A DNA stretch of 64,000 nt. Source: an uncultured Bacteroidales bacterium (GTDB taxonomy: Bacteria > Bacteroidota > Bacteroidia > Bacteroidales > P3). Location: assembly GCA_905234665.1 (NCBI GenBank), contig CAJOIV010000010.1, positions 1 to 64,000 on the forward strand. Reading direction: 5' to 3'. Position numbers and translations under genes: made by a program. The notes below the pieces were generated by a model. The model saw only the letters and a program-made list of their open reading frames with translations. It had not been told where the DNA came from and did no database searches. This document shows, one piece after another, positions 46,559 through 53,679 of this stretch; the first letter of the stretch is position 1; each line of letters starts with the position of its first letter.

Positions 46559-47640
46559 TACTTGCAGATGTTGATTTTCCCAGCCTGCTCGAAGATGCGC
46601 TTGGCGCGCTGGTGGTTGGCTTCGGCGTTGCCGCCGAGGGCGTTGAAGATGAATTCCAGTCCGAGGACACCCGAGCCTTGCCGCAGGACGTGGACGCAGC
46701 AGAGGTTCTGGAGGGTGACGGAGAGGGCGATGATGTCGAGGTCGGTGCCCGACATCTGGTGGAGAGCCAGTTGGTAGGCGTCGTCGCTGCTGTTGCGGAG
46801 GAGTCGTTCCACGTCGCCGAGGGTGTGGAATCCGAGGCTGAGGAGCACCTGGAGGTAGGGCATGAGGTTGTCGTCGAACACTTCGGCCTGGTTGATGATG
46901 GCGATGCGTTTGGCCAGATGCCGGAAGGGGTCGAGCTCGAGGTAGCTGCGGAAGGTGTCGCCGTCGAGGGGCACGCTGTCGAAGTCGCCGTCGGCCACGA
47001 GCGACTGGACGTTGCGGCGGTAGTCGGTGATGGCCATGCGGATGCGGCTGAACTGTTCGTCGGCCAACTCGAGCATGCCGGCGATGCGGTTCATGTTGCG
47101 CAGGTGCTCGCGGGGGATCTCGATGTCGGTCTTGTAGCCCATATCGTGGTTGATGGTGGCCCAGACGTGCTGGAGAGCCGTGCGCATCTGAATCTCGAAT
47201 CGTATCTGGTTCAGCTCGGGGTGCTCGGGGTCGGAGCAGAGGGCGGCGGGGAGGCGGCAGATGTAGTGTAGCGACATGTAGCCGAAACGGTCGAGGTCGA
47301 GCAGCTTGCGCTTGTCGACGGAGTTGTCCCAGTCCACCTCGAAGGTCTTCTCCACGAGGGCGGCGATTTTGTCCACCTCGTCGGTGTAGAAGGTGATGAT
47401 GCGGCAGCCGAGGATGTCGGTGATGTCGTCGAGGGTGGCATATTTGTGCCCCTTGAGCTCCAGTTTCCCGGAAAGGCTTTTCTCGGTCTTGATGCGCGAC
47501 TCGATGGCAGTGACGTACAGGTGGTTGTCTTCCACAATGCGGTGGAGTGTCTGGGTCACTACCTCCTGCAGCCGCTCATGGAGTGCCCGCCGTTCGCGGT
47601 ACTCGTCGAGAATCATCTCGCAGTGCAGGTCGAGACTCAT
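46558..47640 (-). CDS. stand-alone RelA/SpoT-domain (p)ppGpp synthetase-like protein
   Basis: RIKTEKSLSGKLELKGHKYATLDDITDILGCRIITFYTDEVDKI; FGYMSLHYIC; IRFEIQMRTALQHVWATINHDMGYK; extra C-terminal region. Confidence 0.9.
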   Translation of the reverse strand: MSLDLHCEMILDEYRERRALHERLQEVVTQTLHRIVEDNHLYVTAIESRIKTEKSLSGKLELKGHKYATLDDITDILGCRIITFYTDEVDKIAALVEKTFEVDWDNSVDKRKLLDLDRFGYMSLHYICRLPAALCSDPEHPELNQIRFEIQMRTALQHVWATINHDMGYKTDIEIPREHLRNMNRIAGMLELADEQFSRIRMAITDYRRNVQSLVADGDFDSVPLDGDTFRSYLELDPFRHLAKRIAIINQAEVFDDNLMPYLQVLLSLGFHTLGDVERLLRNSSDDAYQLALHQMSGTDLDIIALSVTLQNLCCVHVLRQGSGVLGLEFIFNALGGNAEANHQRAKRIFEQAGKINICK

Positions 47641-47939
47641 ACTATCTTGATGATGTTGGAGAAACCGGTGATGTCGAACACTTCGCGCACCTGCGGGCGC
47701 ATGTTGCGGAGCACAAGGCTGCCGCCGCGGGCCATCACGCTCTTCTGGAGCATGAGGAACATGCGGAGTCCCTGGCTCGAGGTGTATTCCATGCCCGAGC
47801 AGTCCATCTCGATGTCGGGCTTTTCGCCCTGCATCAGGGGCGCGAGGTCCTGCTGGAATTTGTCGGCATTCGTCGTGTCGATGCGGCCGTTCAACGTGAC
47901 AAGGGTCTTCCCCTCCTGTGTCTGTATAGTTGTATCCAT
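47637..47939 (-). CDS. STAS-domain anti-sigma-factor-antagonist-like protein (RsbV-like)
   Basis: TLVTLNGRIDTTNADKFQQDLAPLMQGEKPDIEMDCSGMEYTSSQGLRMFLMLQK. Confidence 0.9.
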   Translation of the reverse strand: MDTTIQTQEGKTLVTLNGRIDTTNADKFQQDLAPLMQGEKPDIEMDCSGMEYTSSQGLRMFLMLQKSVMARGGSLVLRNMRPQVREVFDITGFSNIIKIV

Positions 47940-48033
47940 AGTTCTATTCTCAATTATCAATTTCCCCGGCTCCCGCCCATTCCTCCCCTAAGTTAGGGGA
48001 GGTGGCCCGAAGGGCCGGAGGAGTGTGTCTTTC

Positions 48034-48071
48034 AATTACACATTTACACATTCACACATTTACACATTCTC
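48034..48071. repeat. octameric mini-repeat at the RsbW-like C-terminus
   Basis: attacacatttacacattcacacatttacacattct. Confidence 0.75.
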
Positions 48072-48451
48072 AGTATATTGCACCCCTCCTCATAGCGGTA
48101 CTCGATGCTATCCATCATCTGCTTGCAGAGGAAAATGCCCAAACCGCCGATGTTGCGCTCCTCGGCGCCGAGGGTGATGTCGGGGTCGGGTTTGTCAAGG
48201 GGGTTGAAGGGTGTGCCGGCATCGCGCAGCTCGATGGTGAGTGTCAGGCCGTCGTGGCTCAGCGACGTCCCCGCCTCCAGCCAGCCGATGCCGCCCTCGT
48301 AGGCGTAGCGTACCACGTTCTCGACGGCCTCCTCGACGGAAAGCCGTATCTTGAACTCCAGGGCCTCGTCCTTTGGGATGTCCGGCGACGCCATGAGGTA
48401 CTCGATAATCTCGGAACTCTTGTCCTTGATAGGATTAAACCTTTTCTTCAT
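48044..48451 (-). CDS. RsbW/SpoIIAB-like HATPase kinase
   Basis: IRLSVEEAVENVVRYAYEGG (N-box), LRDAGTPFNPL (G1), GGLGIFLCKQMMDSIEYRYEEGCNIL (G2). Confidence 0.88.
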   Translation of the reverse strand: MKKRFNPIKDKSSEIIEYLMASPDIPKDEALEFKIRLSVEEAVENVVRYAYEGGIGWLEAGTSLSHDGLTLTIELRDAGTPFNPLDKPDPDITLGAEERNIGGLGIFLCKQMMDSIEYRYEEGCNILRMCKCVNV

Positions 48452-50159
48452 ATAATACACTCATTATTGTTATATCGTCATTCTGCATATTCCCCTCCAC
48501 GAACTCCTTCACCGAGGCGAAGAGGCTCTCGACCACCTCCTGCTCCGTGCTCTTCGGGTCGCGCACCAGTGCCGTCGAGGCCCACGCCAGCAGCCGCTCT
48601 TCGCCATACTGCGCGTGGTCGTCGCGTTCGGCCTCCGTGACGCCGTCGGTGTAGAGCACCAGCCGCGTGCCCGGCTTCAGTTGCATCTCCTCGGCCTCGT
48701 ACTGGAAGTCGGCGAAGACCCCTAACGCCAGGTTGGCCTTGGCCTTGAGGAGGTAAGGTTCGCCGTCGGGCGGCACGACGAGGATGGGGTTGTGGCCTCC
48801 GTTGCAATAGCGCAGCAGGCCGGTCTTGGGGTCGAGACGCCCCACGAAGAGGGTCACGAACATGCCCCCGCTGTTGGCGTCGACGACGCTGTTGTTGACG
48901 CGCCCCACGGCCTCGCCGAGGCTCAGCCCCAGTCCTGCCACGAAGCGCAGCGCGGCGCGCGTGATGGCCATCATCAGCGCCGCCGGGGCGCCCTTGCCCG
49001 ACACGTCCCCCACGGCGAAGTAGAGGCCGCCGTCGGGTCGCCAGTTGAAGTCGTAGAGGTCGCCGCCCACCTCCTTGGCTGGCTCCAGCAGGGCGTGCAG
49101 GCACGTCGGGAAGTCGGTGCGCAGCATTCCCAGCTGTATGTCGCGGGCCACCGTGAGCTCTCCTTCCATGCGGTCCACGGGCTTCGTGAGCTGCCGCAAG
49201 GTGAGCCAGCAGACGAGGGAGACTATCAGCAGTCCCACCAGCCCCATGACGATGAGCTGGAGGAGCATCCTGTTGGCCGACCGCAGCACGTCGGAGTACT
49301 GGCACACGATGGTCGCCGACCAGCCCATGCGCAGGGGAGCATAGACGGCGTAGGACCAGTGTCTCCCTGTGCGGAAGCGGATGAGGCTGTCGCCCCCTTT
49401 CTTCATCTCGTTGTGGAGGCGCTGCAGCTGCTCGTTTTTGCCTCCCTGCTCGCGGATCATCTCCAGTAGGGCGGGGTCGTCGATGCCGATGACCGTCTCG
49501 TCCTGACAGAGGATGGAGGCCACCGAGTTGGGGTAGGGCCGTATGGTGTGCAGCAGCGAGTCAATCCAGTCGATGGCGATGTCGGCTGTGATGATGGCGA
49601 AGACCTTCCCGTCGGCATCCTTTATGGGGTAGCTGTAGGTGGTCATCAGCCGCTCGCCGCCGTTTTCGTCGAAGTAGGGATTGCTCCAGTGGGGTTCTCC
49701 CGTCTCGTAGGGCATCTTGAACCATTCCATCTGGTGGTAGTCGTAGTCGGGGTTCCCCAGCTGCTTGGTGAGGGTCTCACCGCTGGCGGGGTCGCGGTAG
49801 GAGTAGGGCGAATACCAGTGGTCGCCGCGGTGGACACCGTCGGCGAAAGCCACGGCGCACCCGATTACCTTGTCGCTCTGCGACACCGCCTCGTGGGTTA
49901 GGTGCGTGAGGAAGTTGTCGTTCGAGGCCATCGCCGCCACCACCTGGGCACCGGCGCAGGTCGTGACTTCCACCTCCGCCATCGGCAGCTCGATTTCCTT
50001 GATCATCGCATCCAGACGGTTCCCCGTCGCGTTGGCGGCCTCCTCCGCAATGGTATTGTACGACGACCATGCCACCACGCCCAGCATGACGACAAACAAG
50101 ACGGCGACAATAAACAATATGTTGAATGTCAACCGCGTGGAAGTACTTTTCTTCTTCAT
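48435..50159 (-). CDS. membrane dCache sensor plus PP2C/SpoIIE phosphatase (RsbU-like)
   Basis: Two TMs; PHWSNPYFDENGGERLMTTYSYPIKDADGKVFAIITADIAIDWI; ARDIQLGMLRTDFP; EVGGDLYDFNWRPDGGLYFAVGDVSGKGAPAALMMA; LYTDGVTEAERDD. Confidence 0.92.
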   Translation of the reverse strand: MKKKSTSTRLTFNILFIVAVLFVVMLGVVAWSSYNTIAEEAANATGNRLDAMIKEIELPMAEVEVTTCAGAQVVAAMASNDNFLTHLTHEAVSQSDKVIGCAVAFADGVHRGDHWYSPYSYRDPASGETLTKQLGNPDYDYHQMEWFKMPYETGEPHWSNPYFDENGGERLMTTYSYPIKDADGKVFAIITADIAIDWIDSLLHTIRPYPNSVASILCQDETVIGIDDPALLEMIREQGGKNEQLQRLHNEMKKGGDSLIRFRTGRHWSYAVYAPLRMGWSATIVCQYSDVLRSANRMLLQLIVMGLVGLLIVSLVCWLTLRQLTKPVDRMEGELTVARDIQLGMLRTDFPTCLHALLEPAKEVGGDLYDFNWRPDGGLYFAVGDVSGKGAPAALMMAITRAALRFVAGLGLSLGEAVGRVNNSVVDANSGGMFVTLFVGRLDPKTGLLRYCNGGHNPILVVPPDGEPYLLKAKANLALGVFADFQYEAEEMQLKPGTRLVLYTDGVTEAERDDHAQYGEERLLAWASTALVRDPKSTEQEVVESLFASVKEFVEGNMQNDDITIMSVLYEEKV

Positions 50160-50241
50160 TGGCTTCTACGTTTCATCCTGCAAAGATACGAAAAAAACGC
50201 CAACTAAAAACTATAAACCATAAACATTAAACTCTTTTTCG

Positions 50242-50249
50242 TATCTTTG
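50242..50249 (+). promoter_or_regulatory. Bacteroidota -7 element TAtcTTTG
   Basis: ctttttcgTATCTTTGcacc. Confidence 0.5.
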
Positions 50250-50270
50250 CACCAAAAACAGAAGCAACCT

Positions 50271-50966
50271 ATGGGCAAACAAGTGTCAGAAATCAAAGTT
50301 ATTGGCAAAGTCGGCAACATCGATGGATACAGAGGCTACGACGGCAAGTATCATGTCCGACTACACCAGCCCGATGTCAAGAATCCCCGCACGGAGAAAC
50401 AAACTGCTAACCGCGACGCCTTCTCCCTCGCCTCAAAACTGGTACCCTATATCGACCCCGTCCTTCGCGAGGTCAATATGGCCAACGGCATCGCTCCCAC
50501 CCGTCACGGTAAGAAGGTCGCCAAAGTCAAGAAGCATCTTTCCCAACTCCCCGAAGGCCAGCACCTCCCCGCTGACCTCCCCATCGTCGACGCCCCCGCT
50601 GTCGACCTCCATTTCAAGGAACTCACTCTGACGCGCACGGAAGCCACCTTCACCCTCCATGCCGCCATCGACCCGCGCCTCACCTGTCGCTTCTTCCGTT
50701 GCGCCGCCGCCATCCTCATCTACAACTCCAAGCGAGACGAATACCATAATGCCACCTCCTGGCAGCCCGCCATCGACGACCTCACCTTGTCCATCCCCAC
50801 CTCCTGGCAGAAAGACGACCTCCAAGCCGTCGCCTATATCCTCCTTGCCTTCAAAAAGAAAGTCGTCGCCGACCTCCCCATCTCCATCCCCCCCGCCACA
50901 ACCAACCTCTCTGACCTCCAACACCTCGAATGGTCCCAACTCCACACCGTCCCACTCCTTCCCTAA
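50271..50966 (+). CDS. DUF6266-like protein
   Basis: MGKQVSEIKVIGKVGNIDGYRGYDGKYHVRLHQPDVKNPRTEKQTANRDAFSLASKLVPYIDPVLREV. Confidence 0.65.
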   Translation: MGKQVSEIKVIGKVGNIDGYRGYDGKYHVRLHQPDVKNPRTEKQTANRDAFSLASKLVPYIDPVLREVNMANGIAPTRHGKKVAKVKKHLSQLPEGQHLPADLPIVDAPAVDLHFKELTLTRTEATFTLHAAIDPRLTCRFFRCAAAILIYNSKRDEYHNATSWQPAIDDLTLSIPTSWQKDDLQAVAYILLAFKKKVVADLPISIPPATTNLSDLQHLEWSQLHTVPLLP

Positions 50967-51034
50967 GTTAGGGTTGAGCACAAGCTCCAGTTGAGTTTCG
51001 CAACGGCCCGGAGTGTGCCCCCCAATAGTCCCGT

Positions 51035-51057
51035 ATGTTGCGATATCATCGCAACAT
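51035..51057. repeat. perfect 10-bp inverted repeat, operator-like
   Basis: ATGTTGCGAT ATC ATCGCAACAT. Confidence 0.85.
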
Positions 51058-51513
51058 CCCCGTTCCCTCACCACACCAATACCACTACACCTCCACGCCA
51101 CCCCCATACCATCTTCGATACCCCTCCGATGCAACTCCAATGCAACTCCGACTTATCCACACTTACTGTTCATAACTCACACCTAAAAATCTTGATTATC
51201 CACCCAGAACGAACCAACTAACCCGACGCCCCTTCTCCGCACCCGCCTCCCTCACAAAAAATAGCGTCCCAGTCACCCTCTCCCGTCCTTAGGACAACAC
51301 ACTCCCATAACGCCACCCCTCCACAATTATTGTCCCTCGTGTTCTTTTTTTTGTTGCCCTCATCTCATGCATCGAAAGAAAAACAGAATAAAATTATAGG
51401 GGATGTATCTGACGTTTTAGAACAAAATTAGCACAAAGTATCTGACGTTTTGAAACATCTTCGTATCTATATATCTCAGAATCAATATACGAACCACTCA
51501 GGTAGATTGCTGA

Positions 51514-51759
51514 ATACAGGAAGAGTACAGAGGAGGACGAACCGACCGCAAGTTCACAGAAAAGTTCACAGAAAAGTTCACAGAAATCATCGAACTCATC
51601 AAGGCGAATGCAAGCATTACCACACAGCAGATGGCCGACCAACTGGGCATCTCCCGTCGTGCAGTAGCCAAAGCGATAGCCAAACTCCAGGCAGAAGACC
51701 GCATCCGCCGCGTCGGCCCCGACAAAGGTGGCCACTGGGAAGTCCTTAAGGATGAATAG
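51514..51759 (+). pseudogene. C-terminal wHTH remnant of an AlbA-type (AAA_4) ATP-binding regulator
   Basis: No ATG after in-frame TGA; RKFTEKFTEKFTEIIELIKANASITTQQMADQLGISRRAVAKAIAKLQAEDRIRRVGPDKGGHWEVLKDE*. Confidence 0.75.
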
Positions 51760-51868
51760 GCAATAGAATCGCCTAGTAACGTGTAACCAAATTGTGTCGA
51801 AGCCCCATCATCCCATTACCCCCACTCATGTAGTGTGTGGATAACGTGTAAAGAAAATGTGTCGAAGA

Positions 51869-52059
51869 CACATCATCCTATTAACCCCACACTTGTAGTG
51901 TGGGGTCTGAATCCCCAACTCAAGCCGCGTGTCGAAGACACGCTACATCATACAATTATCCCCCTCCTGAAACCTATATTCCTCTGCCCGTCCATTTCCC
52001 CGACACCAATAAATTCCGAACAAAACCCCAATATGTCAGAAAAAATGTGTACCTTTGCA
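51869..52059 (+). repeat. 191-bp direct repeat, copy 1
   Basis: cacatcatcctattaaccccacacttgtagtgtgg ... tgtcagaaaaaatgtgtacctttgca. Confidence 0.93.
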
Positions 52060-52110
52060 ATTACAAATTGCAAAACACACAACGAAAACACATAGAACAC
52101 AACACGATAC

Positions 52111-52251
52111 ATGAACAGCTACAGCTTTTCTGGCCACGAATCCTTCTCCTGCAAGTCATTATGGCTCAAGAAAGGATATGATTCTGTCGTGCAGGAACGC
52201 GTTTTCTTTTGCAATAGCAATGTCCAAAAGATGAAAGGAGAAATCCAATGA
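52111..52251 (+). pseudogene. truncated DUF4007-family N-terminus
   Basis: MNSYSFSGHESFSCKSLWLKKGYDSVVQERVFFCNSNVQKMKGEIQ*; FSGHESF..LWLKKGYD is DUF4007-like, then diverges and stops. Confidence 0.65.
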
Positions 52252-52367
52252 CTGACAAACCCCATTTCGTGTTCCGTGACGGCATGACAGCCGACAGCAA
52301 TTATGTGTAATGGATAGCTGACATCAAAGGCCGTTACCGCAGCAGTCAAATCAAAGCTGCCATAAAG

Positions 52368-53348
52368 GTGAATACGGCGCTGTTGGAATTTTACTGGAGC
52401 GTAGGGCGTGACCTCGTCGCTCTTAAGGCCGAAGAGCGTTGGGGCAGTGGAATAGTGAAGCAATTCGCCTTGGATATGCGGAATGCTTTCCCCGATGCAA
52501 AAGGCTTCTCTGACACCAACGTGAAATATATGAAACGCTGGTATTTGTTCTATTATGAGCGAGTTATAAAAGGCCAGCAACTTGCTGGCCAAATTGACGT
52601 GACAGAAAAAAGTCACCAACTTGGTGACATTTTAGAAATGCCTGATATATTTGGCCTTGTTCCATGGAAGCAACACATCCTAATCATATCCAAGACCCAA
52701 ACCCTTGAGGAAGCTCTCTTTTATATTGACAAGGTAGTGACAGAGGGGTGGAGCCGCAGCTGGCTCGAAGACCAGGTTGCCCACAATCTATACCGAAACC
52801 AAGGTGCCGCCATCACAAACTTCGACAACACACTGCCCGCCCCACAAAGTCAGCTGGCCAAAGAGTTGCTGAAGAACGAGTATAATTTGAGTTTCATCAC
52901 CGCCGAAAGCGTTAAACGTGAAAGAGACTTGGAAGAAGACCTCGTCGCTAATGTCACTCGCTTCCTTCTGGAGCTTGGAAAAGGGTTCGCTTATGTAGGC
53001 CGACAGATGGAGTTGCGAATGGATGAAGAAACAGCATTCTTCCCTGATCTGGTGTTCTATCACATACCTCAGAAACGTTATGTAATCATCGAACTGAAAG
53101 CCGTAAAGTTTGAGCCTGAGTTTGCAGGTAAACTTAATTTCTACGTTACTGCTGCCGACAAACTCCTCAGAGGTGACGGAGACAACGAATCTGTGGGTCT
53201 GATTATCTGCAAGACGGCTAAGAGAACAATAGTGGAATGGTCGTTGCAAGACATAGCCAAGCCGTTAGGCGTAGCCACCTACCAGTTGGAAGAGGTGGTG
53301 GCCCGCACCGTCAGGGAACTGGAACAACGAAAGAAGGAGAAAAAATAA
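52368..53348 (+). CDS. DUF1016/YhcG-family PDDEXK nuclease, N-terminus separated by nonsense codon at 52308-52310
   Basis: LLEFYWSVGRDLVALKAEERWGSGIVKQFALDMRNAFPDAKGFSDTNVKYMKRWY; AFFPDLVFYHIPQKRYVIIELKAVKFEPEFAGKLNFYVTAADKLLR; in-frame upstream MTDKPHFVFRDGMTADSNYV*WIADIKGRYRSSQIKAAIKV. Confidence 0.85.
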   Translation: MNTALLEFYWSVGRDLVALKAEERWGSGIVKQFALDMRNAFPDAKGFSDTNVKYMKRWYLFYYERVIKGQQLAGQIDVTEKSHQLGDILEMPDIFGLVPWKQHILIISKTQTLEEALFYIDKVVTEGWSRSWLEDQVAHNLYRNQGAAITNFDNTLPAPQSQLAKELLKNEYNLSFITAESVKRERDLEEDLVANVTRFLLELGKGFAYVGRQMELRMDEETAFFPDLVFYHIPQKRYVIIELKAVKFEPEFAGKLNFYVTAADKLLRGDGDNESVGLIICKTAKRTIVEWSLQDIAKPLGVATYQLEEVVARTVRELEQRKKEKK

Positions 53349-53477
53349 CCCCTTCACAAGAGCGCGAACAGAAAGTGCTTTCTTTCTGTGTCGAACCGTA
53401 GAATGGTGTCCGACAAACATGCCAAGGCACGATAGTCTAGTGACCCCACCACCAAGCAAGCCTTTGTGTGCCAACGG

Positions 53478-53668
53478 CACATCATCCTATTAACCCCACA
53501 CTTGTAGTGTGGGGTCTGAATCCCCGACTCAAGCCGCGTGTCGAAGACACGCTACATCATACAATTATCCCCCTCCCGAAACCCGCATCTCTTTGCCCGC
53601 CCATTACCCCGGCATCAATAAATTCCGAACAAAACCCCATTATGTCAGAAAAAATGCGTACCTTTGCA
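53478..53668 (+). repeat. 191-bp direct repeat, copy 2
   Basis: Same length and order as 51869-52059 with scattered mismatches; ends in promoter tacctttgca. Confidence 0.93.
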
Positions 53669-53679
53669 TTTTAAATTAA

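Noticed and set aside
52111-52251. Complete BREX or phosphorothioation system around DUF4007
   Set aside because: Only a truncated DUF4007-like N-terminus is present; no pglZ, brxC, dnd or ssp genes seen.
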